Positions 1 through 6,837 of a DNA stretch of 33,731 nucleotides are shown in pieces. This stretch comes from Planctomycetota bacterium (lineage in GTDB: Bacteria > Planctomycetota > PUPC01 > DSUN01), in contig VGYW01000029.1 in the NCBI GenBank assembly GCA_016872875.1, positions 1-33,731 on the forward strand. Direction: 5' to 3'. The position numbers were made by a program, and so were the translations under genes. The notes under the pieces are model-generated. The model did no database searches. It was given only the letters and a program-made list of their open reading frames with translations, and was not told where the DNA came from. The stretch's first letter is position 1. Each line of letters begins with the position of its first letter.

Positions 1-1518
1 CTGGCGGGCGTTGAGGTCGGGGTGGGGCAGGAGGTCGAGGAGGGGGTCGAAGGCCCGCTTGTCCCGGCTCTTGCCGAGGGCCTCGATGGCGACGCAGAGG
101 CGGGCGTAGGAAGGGGGTGTTGGGTGTTTGGTGTTTGGTGTTGGGGGTGGGGAGGTGGTCGGTTCGCGGAGGGTGGCGAGGAGGGCGTTCACGGCCTGGG
201 GGTTGGATGTGGCGGCGACGGCCTGGGCAGCGGCGAGGGCGACGGCGGGGTCGGGGTCGGCGAGTGCGGCGGCGAGTGGTGCGACGGCGCGCTCGGCTCC
301 CAGGCGGCCGAGGAGGCCGGCGGCGCGGGCGCGGAGCTTCGGGTCGGCGTCGCGCAGCGCGCCGAGGAGGGGCTCCACGGCGTCGGAGAGGTCGCGGGCG
401 GGCTTGGCGGCTCCGCGGGGGAAGGCGAGGTCGCTGAGGAGGCCGAGGGCTTCGAGGCGGACGCTGGCCTCGGGGTGCTTGAGGGCTTCGATGAGGGGCG
501 TGAGGGGCTGCTTGGGGGGGAAGCGGGACCTGAGGGTTTTTGCGGCGGCGCCCGCCACGTCGCGGTCAATGTCCGTGGCGGCGATGAGGAGTGGGGCTGT
601 GGCGCCTGGGTCGGAGATGTTGGCGAGTGCGGCGAGTGCGGCGAGGCGGACGTCGCGGCGGGCGTCCTTGACGGCGGCTTCGAGTGCCGGGAGGGCGAGG
701 GGTCCGAGGCGGACGAGTGCGTGTCGGACGCCGCGCCGGACGGTTTCGTCGGGGTCCTTCATCAGAGCGGCGATGGGAGCGACGGAGGGGGCGTCGGCCA
801 GGCGGCAGAGGGCGTCGGCTGCGGCGAGGCGGACCATGGGGGCGGGGTCGGCGAGGAGCGCGCGGAGGGGCGCGGCGGCCCGCCGGTCGCCCAGATAGCC
901 GAGGGCGTGGGCGAGGCCCTCGCGCGTGCGGGCAAAGGAAGAAGGTGTTGGGTGTTGGGTGTTAGGTGTTGGGGGTGAGGAGGGGGTGGATTGGCGGAGG
1001 GAGGCGAGGAGGGGTTGGAGGGCGGTGGGGCCGAGGGCGCCGAGGGTGGTGGCGGCGGCGAGTGCGACGGAGCGGTCTGCGTCGGCGAGGGACTCGATGA
1101 GCCTGGGGATGGCCTTGGGGTCGGCGAGCTTGGCGAGAGCTTCGGCGGCGGCCTTGCGGAGCGCCCAGCCCTCCTCTCTGAGGCAGGCGATGAGGGGCTC
1201 GGTGGCGGCGGGGTCGGCGATCTCGCCGAGTGCTTCGATGGCGGCGAGGCGGACGTCGGTGCGGATGTCGTAGAGTGAGCGGATGAGGTGTTCGGCGGCG
1301 GCCTTGGGCTTGAGCTGTGCGAGCTCCTTCGCGGCGGCGAGGCGGGTGGGGGCGTCGTGGTCGCGGAGCTGTTCGCAGAGGGCAGCGACGCGCTGTTCTT
1401 CGGGGGACTTGGAGGAGCCGCAGCCGGCCGCGAGAAGCAGGGCGAGCGCGGCGAGGCAGGCGGGGATTTCTGATTTCTGATTTTCGATTTTCGATTGAGA
1501 AGAAAGAAGGCTTGGCAT
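1..1518 (-). CDS. HEAT-repeat lipoprotein (C-terminus beyond window edge)
   Basis: This frame is open for 506 codons and runs off position 1, so the C-terminus is missing. After the N-terminus comes a hydrophobic stretch, PACLAALALLLAAGCGS, ending in a lipobox-like AAGC, so the protein is probably a secreted lipoprotein. The rest is regular HEAT repeats of about 31-37 residues with motifs such as DVRLAAIEALGEIADP, ALRKAAAEALAKLADP and DVRLAALAALANISDP. HEAT solenoids bind protein partners; no catalytic motif is seen. Three in-frame ATGs (1536, 1527, 1518) lie upstream of the signal peptide, none with a strong ribosome binding site. Residues between the start and the signal peptide (SKIENQKSEI) come from a GATTTC-type repeat. 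Two further in-frame repeats give proline-rich inserts (TPNTQHPTP, TPNTKHPTPP). It lies 63 bp downstream of the 1582-2970 gene on the same strand and is probably the last gene of the exbBD operon. Family confident, start uncertain. Confidence 0.85.
   Translation of the reverse strand, partial: MPSLLSSQSKIENQKSEIPACLAALALLLAAGCGSSKSPEEQRVAALCEQLRDHDAPTRLAAAKELAQLKPKAAAEHLIRSLYDIRTDVRLAAIEALGEIADPAATEPLIACLREEGWALRKAAAEALAKLADPKAIPRLIESLADADRSVALAAATTLGALGPTALQPLLASLRQSTPSSPPTPNTQHPTPSSFARTREGLAHALGYLGDRRAAAPLRALLADPAPMVRLAAADALCRLADAPSVAPIAALMKDPDETVRRGVRHALVRLGPLALPALEAAVKDARRDVRLAALAALANISDPGATAPLLIAATDIDRDVAGAAAKTLRSRFPPKQPLTPLIEALKHPEASVRLEALGLLSDLAFPRGAAKPARDLSDAVEPLLGALRDADPKLRARAAGLLGRLGAERAVAPLAAALADPDPAVALAAAQAVAATSNPQAVNALLATLREPTTSPPPTPNTKHPTPPSYARLCVAIEALGKSRDKRAFDPLLDLLPHPDLNARQ
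116..152. repeat. TGTTGGG-type minisatellite inside HEAT gene, copy 1
   Basis: A short tract of GTGTTGGG / GTGTTTG units lies inside the HEAT-repeat coding sequence. On the coding strand it reads in frame as a Thr-Pro-Asn-Thr-Lys-His-Pro insert between two HEAT units. It matches the tract at 944-980. Confidence 0.8.
944..980. repeat. TGTTGGG-type minisatellite inside HEAT gene, copy 2
   Basis: This is the second copy of the tract at 116-152, again in frame in the HEAT gene, encoding Thr-Pro-Asn-Thr-Gln-His-Pro. The two copies lie about 830 bp apart, both between HEAT helices. Confidence 0.8.
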
Positions 1519-1578
1519 CTCGGGCATTCCGCACATCGCTTCTGGGGCAATCGAAAATCGAAGATCAAGAATCGAAAA
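1470..1578. repeat. GATTTC/GAAATC inverted low-complexity repeat
   Basis: A tract of GATTTCTGATTTTCGATTTTCG type at 1470-1497 faces an AATCGAAAATCGAAGATC tract at about 1548-1578, forming loose inverted arms. It fills the gap between the 1582-2970 gene and the HEAT lipoprotein and extends into the N-terminal codons of the latter. Related tracts occur near 6660-6835, 22989-23024, 28376-28408 and 32985-33139. Confidence 0.75.
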
Positions 1579-1581
1579 TGG

Positions 1582-2970
1582 CTAGAGAGAGCCTTGGCCG
1601 AGGTAGATGATGACGGAGAAGCCGGTGGTTCCGCCGGCGTTTTCGAGCTTGACGAGGAGGGTGTTGACGCCCTCGCGGAACGTGAGGGTTCGGAAGCCGC
1701 GGTCGGGTATCCAGCGGTGCGGGGTCTTTCCGCTGGCCCAGACGAGCTCGCCGTTGAGCCAGGCCTTCGAGTAGTCGTCGGAGCCGAAGGCGACCAGGCG
1801 CTTCTGCGGGCGGTCGGAGTAGACCTCCGTGTAGCCGTACCAGACGGCGTAGTTGGTGGCGAGCATGGGTGCGATCATCATGTTGTTGAACTGCTTGAAC
1901 TGCCAGCGTAGCGTGACGCCGCCCTTGCCGACGTAGGTCGCGTCGAGGTCAACCGCCGACTCTGGCGGGAACTTCTTGTCCATGTTGGCGCGCTCGGGGT
2001 TGGGGAACGGGCCGATGATGTACCAGGTGTCAATGTAGGCCCATTCGGCCTTCTGGCCCTCGTGTGCCATGAGCTTGCGGGCGGGGAGTGGCTTGAAGTC
2101 GGTGCCCAGCTTGCTCAGCTCGCCGCCTGGGAAGAACTCGTGTGCGAGGAGCGGCGGGCCGATGGAGGAGCCCCACTGGCCGCCGTCGCCGCCGGTGTAG
2201 AGCGCGCCGCCGCCGGAGGAGACCACGCGGATGCCGCTGACGTCGGCCCCGACGAGTCCCTCGGCCATGTCGCGCATCCGCAGGGCGGCCGAGAGCATGG
2301 CGTTGACCTCCGAGTGGACCTTCACCAGCTCGTCCTTGAGGGCCTGGAGCCGGTGGTCGGGGCGGTCAATGTCCTGCGCGAACGCGGCCTCGCGGAGCGG
2401 CGCGTGGTCGGGGCGGGCGATCTGGGTGACGTCGCTGGCCTCCTTGAGTGGGATGGCCTGGAGCCTTGCGAGCTCGATGGCGCGCATCTGGCGATAGGTG
2501 CCGTAGGCGGCCGCCTCGATGGACTTGGCGATCTCGTAGAGCTCGGGGATCGTCTTGCCGTCGAGCTTGAGCTCGGTGTCAGGCCCGGTCGGGCCGAGCG
2601 ATGCGAGGGGCTCGGGGGGCTTGCCGCCCTTGGCCGCGTCCTTCGCGTAGCGTTCGTAGCGCTGGTCGCGGTAGTATTGGAGGTCGGCGAGGACCGGCCT
2701 GAGCCCGGTCTGGCGCGGGGTGCCGGCGATCTTCTCCTTGATGCGTTGGGTGTGGACTTCAAGCATCGCGGCGATGATGCGGCGCACCTTGTCGCCGCGG
2801 AGTGCGCTGGTCATGTCCTCAGGCTCGGCCTTGGCGAAGAACCACTCGCGGAGCGGGGTGAAGCAGACGAGCGCGCCGACGGCGGCGAGGTGGAGCGCGA
2901 CGGCGAGGGTCCACCAGAAGAAGCCCCACTCCGCCGCCTTGGCCTTCGTGCCGATGGCATGCTCCGGCAT
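1582..2970 (-). CDS. Membrane-anchored protein with C-terminal beta-sandwich-like domain, exbBD operon
   Basis: The product has 462 residues. A single hydrophobic segment at about 17-38 (WWTLAVALHLAAVGALVCF) anchors it, leaving a large, probably periplasmic part. The middle (about 50-230) is charged, likely alpha-helical, with many Arg, Lys and Glu residues. The C-terminal 170 residues contain WYIIGPFPNP and, further on, GSDDYSKAWLNGELVW and an F-R-E-G-V-N-T-L-L-V-K-L-E-N stretch. This pattern recurs in carbohydrate-binding-like beta-sandwich domains of secreted planctomycete proteins. No enzymatic motif is seen. It follows exbD on the same strand after a 156-bp gap filled by a repeat element, and precedes the HEAT lipoprotein. 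Position suggests it is a load or partner of the ExbBD motor, which is inference. Start ATG 2970 puts the anchor near the N-terminus. Confidence 0.8.
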   Translation of the reverse strand: MPEHAIGTKAKAAEWGFFWWTLAVALHLAAVGALVCFTPLREWFFAKAEPEDMTSALRGDKVRRIIAAMLEVHTQRIKEKIAGTPRQTGLRPVLADLQYYRDQRYERYAKDAAKGGKPPEPLASLGPTGPDTELKLDGKTIPELYEIAKSIEAAAYGTYRQMRAIELARLQAIPLKEASDVTQIARPDHAPLREAAFAQDIDRPDHRLQALKDELVKVHSEVNAMLSAALRMRDMAEGLVGADVSGIRVVSSGGGALYTGGDGGQWGSSIGPPLLAHEFFPGGELSKLGTDFKPLPARKLMAHEGQKAEWAYIDTWYIIGPFPNPERANMDKKFPPESAVDLDATYVGKGGVTLRWQFKQFNNMMIAPMLATNYAVWYGYTEVYSDRPQKRLVAFGSDDYSKAWLNGELVWASGKTPHRWIPDRGFRTLTFREGVNTLLVKLENAGGTTGFSVIIYLGQGSL

Positions 2971-2988
2971 GGCTAGCCCTCAAGCTGG

Positions 2989-3106
2989 TTTGTAGTGCGG
3001 CCTTCAGGCCGTCTCCTGCGGGGGTGGCACCCTCAAGCGAAGACGCTTGAGGGTGGCACCCATCGGTGGCCGAACCCCACGGGCTGAGGCCCGCACTGCG
3101 AACCTC
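2989..3106. repeat. Inverted-repeat element with TAGTGCGG-type ends and strong central hairpin
   Basis: The left end (GTTTGTAGTGCGGCCTTCAG) and right end (complement GTTCGCAGTGCGGGCCTCAG) are near-identical inverted repeats. Between them 3022-3039 and 3044-3061 form an 18-bp stem with one mismatch and a 4-base AAGA loop. The element lies between exbD and the next operon gene. Ends of the same family recur at 11647-11703. Confidence 0.8.
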
Positions 3107-3126
3107 CTGAGTCCTCTCTTCACGTT

Positions 3127-3546
3127 CTAGTCGCGCGCGCGGACGCCGACGCGTGTGAGGCCGTAGAACTGGCAGACGTCGAGGATGTGGACGACGTGCT
3201 GGAATGGGGTGCGGCGGTCGGCGTCTATCCGCACCGGGGTCGTCTGGCTCGCGGTCGCCTTCTCCTGGAGCAGCTTGTGGAGGAGGCGCTGGGTCACTGG
3301 CTGGCCGTCGAGGTAGATTTCCACGTTCTCGCCCTTGACGTCGCAGGCGACCTCGATGATGACGGTCTGTGCGGGCGACTTTGCCTCGGTTGCGGCGGCC
3401 GAGTGTGGCAGGTCAATGGCCAGCTCCTTGTGGGCCTTCTTGAGCGTGGCGCTCACAAGGAAGAAGATGAGGAGCAGGAACACGCAGTCAATCAGGGGCG
3501 CCATCTGGACGCCGACTTCTTCCTCTTCCTCGGCGCGGATTCTCAT
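3127..3546 (-). CDS. exbD: ExbD/TolR-family biopolymer transport protein
   Basis: The product has 139 residues, the usual ExbD/TolR length. It has a short cytoplasmic N-terminus (MRIRAEEEEEVGVQMAPLID), then one transmembrane helix, LIDCVFLLLIFFLVSATL, carrying the conserved membrane Asp of the proton path, then a periplasmic domain ending RTPFQHVVHILDVCQFYGLT, a typical ExbD C-terminus. With ExbB it forms a proton-motive-force-driven inner-membrane motor that energises a periplasmic or outer-membrane partner. The ATG overlaps the exbB stop by 4 bp (ATGA), which fixes the start and indicates translational coupling. The much longer open frame upstream is exbB in another register. Confidence 0.95.
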   Translation of the reverse strand: MRIRAEEEEEVGVQMAPLIDCVFLLLIFFLVSATLKKAHKELAIDLPHSAAATEAKSPAQTVIIEVACDVKGENVEIYLDGQPVTQRLLHKLLQEKATASQTTPVRIDADRRTPFQHVVHILDVCQFYGLTRVGVRARD

Positions 3547-4715
3547 GCGGCCTCCTCCTTTTTCATGAGCCAGTCGGTCAGGAGCGTGCTGGCCTCTTCC
3601 TCGAGCAGCTTGCCCAGGGCATTCGTCCGCAGCCGGAAGAGGTGGTAGAAGAGCAGGGTGGGCATTGCCACGATGAGGCCCCAGGCGGTGGTGACAAGGG
3701 CCTTCGAGATGCTGCTGGCGAGGAGGGAGGGGTCGCCCATCACGCCCGCGGTGGCCACGACCTCGAACGCCTCGATCATGCCGATGACGGTGCCGAAGAG
3801 GCCCAGGAGCGGAGCGAGCACTGCCACGGGCGAGAGCGGGTAGAGGAGCATCATGTGGCGGCCCATGTCGCGCGAGGCGATGTCGCCCACCGCCGCACTC
3901 ACGTCGTTGATCGGGTTCGCGCGGTGGCGGACGACGAAGGCGATGACCTTTGCGAGGGTGCTCACGCGCCGCCTGGCGCCCTCGGCAACCTCGTCGGGGA
4001 ACGCCGCGTTGAGGAACAGGCGGTTGAGGCGCTGGACCTCCGCCGGCGAGAGGTCCTCGCGGTCCTTCGCCAGCAGGTTGGCCGCGTCGGCCGTCACCGT
4101 GAGGCCCTTGAAGCTCTCCTCGCGGCAGAGCTCTGGGTCGCGCAGCGCGCGATTGACGGCCTTCAGGACGGCGCCCTTCTGCGAGTCCTTGAGCTCGCCC
4201 TTGGCGCCGGCCTGGACGATGTCCCGCGCGTCGTCGGGGATGAGCGCCCAGAGGCGTGCTGCGGCGCCTTGCGCGCCGGCCAGCTTGGAACAGAAGGCGG
4301 GCCAGCCCAGAACGTCGTCCACCGCCACGAAGGGCGAACGCCGGCTGCACAGGGCCTCAAGCTCGTCGTAGCGGCCCTGGCGCCAGAGCTTGTCGGCGTG
4401 CTCGGCGAGCCTCTCGGGGGCGATTGCGCGGCGCCGCAGGCGGAAGGCGCGCTCAAGGATGAACGCCGCGCCGCCAACCGAGAGGAAGAGGATGGCGTAC
4501 ATCGTGGCGCCGCCGGCCTCCCATTGGCGCTTGAGGTCCTCGACGGCCGCCTTGATGCTGAAGGGCTCCTTGGGCCTCTGGGGCGCGGCGCCCTTCTTCG
4601 CCCCCTCTTTGGCCTTGCCCGCGTCGGGGGCCTCCGCGGCAACGGCCGCGGCGCTCGCCAGGACGAACCAGGCCAGCAACGCGATACTCAACGCTCGAAC
4701 ACGTCTTCGCCTCAT
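3543..4715 (-). CDS. exbB: ExbB/TolQ/MotA-family proton channel with large cytoplasmic insert
   Basis: The product has 390 residues, well above the roughly 220-250 of classical ExbB. Residues 1-27 are a signal peptide (ALLAWFVLASAAAVAAE). A first membrane helix lies at about 70-88, followed by a cytoplasmic region (90-285). The diagnostic MotA/TolQ/ExbB stretch LAPLLGLFGTVIGMIEAFEV sits at 300-319, and the last helix at 340-358. The extra length falls in the cytoplasmic segment, about residues 130-270. It pairs with ExbD by a 4-bp overlap. Signal-peptide-bearing ExbB proteins of this kind are common outside Proteobacteria. A good minus-strand promoter lies at 4767-4795. Confidence 0.92.
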   Translation of the reverse strand: MRRRRVRALSIALLAWFVLASAAAVAAEAPDAGKAKEGAKKGAAPQRPKEPFSIKAAVEDLKRQWEAGGATMYAILFLSVGGAAFILERAFRLRRRAIAPERLAEHADKLWRQGRYDELEALCSRRSPFVAVDDVLGWPAFCSKLAGAQGAAARLWALIPDDARDIVQAGAKGELKDSQKGAVLKAVNRALRDPELCREESFKGLTVTADAANLLAKDREDLSPAEVQRLNRLFLNAAFPDEVAEGARRRVSTLAKVIAFVVRHRANPINDVSAAVGDIASRDMGRHMMLLYPLSPVAVLAPLLGLFGTVIGMIEAFEVVATAGVMGDPSLLASSISKALVTTAWGLIVAMPTLLFYHLFRLRTNALGKLLEEEASTLLTDWLMKKEEAA

Positions 4716-4766
4716 TGCGCGTCCTCAGGAACGCCATTGGGACGGAACGACTTCCCGACGCCGGCG

Positions 4767-4795
4767 ATTGTAGGAAAGCGGCTGGCGCTTTTCAA
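4767..4795 (-). promoter_or_regulatory. Sigma-70-type promoter for the exbB operon
   Basis: On the minus strand, TTGAAA (4790-4795) is followed after exactly 17 bp by TACAAT (4767-4772). Transcription would start near 4760, about 45 nt before the exbB ATG. The match to consensus is 5/6 in each box. Confidence 0.7.
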
Positions 4796-4810
4796 GCATG
4801 CCCTCTAACG

Positions 4811-4839
4811 TTGACGCGGGCGGGAGAGCCGGATACAGT
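4811..4839 (+). promoter_or_regulatory. Sigma-70-type promoter for the TolB-like gene
   Basis: TTGACG (4811-4816), a 17-bp spacer, then TACAGT (4834-4839). The predicted start is near 4846, followed by an AAAGGAG ribosome binding site and the ATG at 4867. It is divergent from the exbB promoter, with the two -35 boxes about 15 bp apart. Confidence 0.65.
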
Positions 4840-4866
4840 ATGGTACTCGGATGAAAGGAGTCGCCC

Positions 4867-5964
4867 ATGAGATTCGGGCTCGGGCTGGCGCTGGCCCTGG
4901 CATCCTGCGTGGCAGGGGCAGGAGCGGCTGACGTGGAGGCCCTCGCCAAGGAGGTGGCCTCGTGCGGCTGGCTCGTCTTCACCGCACATCCCGCCGAAAT
5001 CGGCGGCGGAGCGCTCATCGCCAATCCCGCGGCGCGGGGCCAGGCCGACCTCTATCTCGGACGCCCGAACGGCTCGGGGCTGCGGAACATCACGAACACG
5101 AAGGACTACACGGAGTACGGCGGCCGCTTCTCGCACGACGGCAAGCGGCTCCTCTACTTTCGCATCCCGAGCAGCAAGCTCATCAGCCACGACCAGTGGG
5201 GGGCGATGGGCGAACTCGTCATCGCCAACCCCGACGGCTCGAACCCGGTGGTCCAGGGGAAGGAAGGGCAGTTCCCCTGGGCCGCCTGGGGGCCGGACGA
5301 CACGCAGATCGCCTGCCTCCGCAAACGCGAGGGGCGGATCACCGTCCACGACCTCGCCACCAAGCGCATCGTCAAGGAGTTCCCCAACCTCGGCATCTAC
5401 CAGCAGCTCGGCTGGTCGCCCGACGGCAAGCGCTTCTGCGGCACCGCCAACGTCGCCGGGCACCAATGGAACATCGTGAGCATTGACCTCGCGAAGCGCT
5501 CGCTCACCCTCCTCACGCGCGCGCTCAACTGCACCCCCGACTGGTTCCAGGACGACCCCGACCGCGTGCTCTACTCGAACAGGACGCCCGGGATGACGCC
5601 GCGGCTGGGCCTGATGGTGAACAGCTACGGCTTCACGGTGCTCATGCAGGCCACGGCTGACGGCAAGAGCCGCACCCTCGTCTACGGCGCCCTGAACAAG
5701 CACGTCTACTTCGGCTGCACCTCGCCCGACAGCAAGTATGCGGTCTTCGCGGACGACCCGAACGACGGCTTCATCGTGGGCGAGCTGCGCCTCGTGCGGC
5801 TGGCCGACACCCCGATCATCGCGCCCAAGCCGCCCTTCCCCGAGCTCAAGGAGCGCTGCCCGATCGCCAGGGACGGCCCAGTGCTCGACCTCAAGCTGCC
5901 CAACGGCGCGCCGCTCCGCGGCTTCGAGCCGCACTGGACCTATGCCGAGATCGGAGGGAAGTAG
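4867..5964 (+). CDS. TolB-like PD40 beta-propeller protein, secreted
   Basis: The product has 365 residues with a signal peptide (RFGLGLALALASCVAGAGAA). It contains repeated PD40 blades: YGGRFSHDGKRLLYFR, AAWGPDDTQIACLRK, LGWSPDGKRFCGTAN and a final TSPDSKYAVFADDPND. This matches the TolB-type six-bladed propeller, a periplasmic protein-interaction scaffold. The N-terminal TolB D1 domain is absent, so it is TolB-like, not TolB. ATG 4867 has a strong AAAGGAG site 7 bases upstream. It is divergent from the exbB operon and overlaps the next gene by one base. Whether it works with the neighbouring ExbBD motor or with the acetylation genes downstream is not shown by the sequence. Confidence 0.85.
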   Translation: MRFGLGLALALASCVAGAGAADVEALAKEVASCGWLVFTAHPAEIGGGALIANPAARGQADLYLGRPNGSGLRNITNTKDYTEYGGRFSHDGKRLLYFRIPSSKLISHDQWGAMGELVIANPDGSNPVVQGKEGQFPWAAWGPDDTQIACLRKREGRITVHDLATKRIVKEFPNLGIYQQLGWSPDGKRFCGTANVAGHQWNIVSIDLAKRSLTLLTRALNCTPDWFQDDPDRVLYSNRTPGMTPRLGLMVNSYGFTVLMQATADGKSRTLVYGALNKHVYFGCTSPDSKYAVFADDPNDGFIVGELRLVRLADTPIIAPKPPFPELKERCPIARDGPVLDLKLPNGAPLRGFEPHWTYAEIGGK

Positions 5965-6647
5965 TGCCCACACACCATGCGCCCGCCGCTTTCCGCCGCT
6001 CCGCTCGAATCCAAAGCGGCATCTACGATGCCGCACTCCATATTCCTCTCCAGCTAAGGTTACGGAGACTATGGAGTGCGGCGACGAAGTCGCCGCTTTG
6101 GATTCAAGCGGAGCGGGCGACGTGGAGGCGCCGCCGGTCTGCCGGGCAGACATCGGGGCCTGGCCCCCTGCGGGCCTGCGCCGTCATCGGCCTGCTGGCC
6201 GTCGGGACCTGGCTCCTGGCGAGCCGGGTGGACACCGGGGACGACGCTCAGGTGAAGACCCTCGGCCGCATCGAGGTCACGGCGCGCCTCCTCGCCCGGC
6301 CCGAGCCCTTCCCCGACCTCGGCGCATACCGCTACACCTACGTGCTCGAGTACGAGGTGCTGAGGGTCCACCGCCAGGACCCCGAGGGCAAGCACCGTCT
6401 CGCCCCGGGCGACAGGATCTTCGTGGGCCACTACAAGCCCTGGATGCCGCGCGACCAGATCAAGGACGCCAACTGGGGGGACTCGCCCCTCGGCGGCAGG
6501 CTCACGCGCTTTGTGGCCGGCGAGGCGCACCGCATGGCCCTCGACTACGAGCTCGGACAGCTCGCCCCCAGCGGCGCGCTCGACTACTGCTATCCCCCAG
6601 GGGTGAACCGCTTCTTCGCGCTCTGGACGAACCCGACCGGGCTTTGA
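5964..6647 (+). CDS. Membrane-anchored protein of unknown function, N-terminus overrun by repeat
   Basis: The product has 227 residues and I do not recognise a family. GTG 5964 shares a base with the upstream stop (TAGTG) and has GGAGG just upstream, which supports this start. Residues about 12-51 are encoded by an inverted-repeat element (5997-6115) and are probably not native. A hydrophobic anchor follows (ACAVIGLLAVGTWLLAS, about 71-87), then a soluble domain with VTARLLARPEP, YTYVLEYEVLRV and DRIFVGHYKPWMPR. It sits between the TolB-like gene and the MBOAT gene and is likely part of the same transcription unit, so a role in the acetylation system is plausible but inferred. No other in-frame ATG, GTG or TTG is seen between the repeat and the anchor. 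Translation through the repeat is therefore required, or the gene is damaged. Confidence 0.6.
   Translation: MPTHHAPAAFRRSARIQSGIYDAALHIPLQLRLRRLWSAATKSPLWIQAERATWRRRRSAGQTSGPGPLRACAVIGLLAVGTWLLASRVDTGDDAQVKTLGRIEVTARLLARPEPFPDLGAYRYTYVLEYEVLRVHRQDPEGKHRLAPGDRIFVGHYKPWMPRDQIKDANWGDSPLGGRLTRFVAGEAHRMALDYELGQLAPSGALDYCYPPGVNRFFALWTNPTGL
5997..6115. repeat. 119-bp inverted-repeat (MITE-like) element
   Basis: The ends 5997-6020 and 6092-6115 are 24-bp inverted repeats with one mismatch (core GAATCCAAAGCGGC). Inside are a second inverted pair (CGCACTCCATA / TATGGAGTGCG) and a small GCGAC-GAA-GTCGC hairpin. The element lies within the 5' coding part of the 5964-6647 gene. No transposase is present. 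Confidence 0.85.
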
Positions 6648-6659
6648 CCCGCATTTCTT

Positions 6660-6835
6660 GCGAAATGCGTGAAATCCGAAACTCGAAATCCGAAATCCGA
6701 AGGAATCCCAAAATCCCAAGAACCAATTCTCAAGACGAAAAATGGGGATAGTCGTCGCCGAGTTCTGCTCTGGTCTTGTTCATTTGGATTTCGGATTTCG
6801 AGTTTCCTTCGGATTTCGTGCTTCGGATTTCGAAT
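6660..6835. repeat. GAAATCC inverted low-complexity repeat
   Basis: A GAAATCCGAAACTCGAAATC-type arm (6660-6701) faces a GGATTTCGGATTTCGAG-type arm (6785-6835). Together they fill almost the whole gap between the 5964-6647 gene and the MBOAT gene, ending two bases before the MBOAT ATG. An in-frame ATG at 6742 would start translation inside the repeat and is rejected. Confidence 0.75.
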
Positions 6836-6837
6836 CT

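Noticed and set aside
22..978. Plus-strand 318-codon frame over the HEAT gene
   Set aside because: A Gly/Glu-rich by-product of high GC opposite the HEAT-repeat frame, which has clear repeat motifs and a signal peptide.
3022..3061. Rho-independent terminator after exbD
   Set aside because: The stem is strong but no T-run follows on either strand, and it belongs to a larger inverted-repeat element.
6742..6837. N-terminal extension of the MBOAT protein from ATG 6742
   Set aside because: These 32 codons are repeat DNA; homologues begin MVFSS, which fits ATG 6838.
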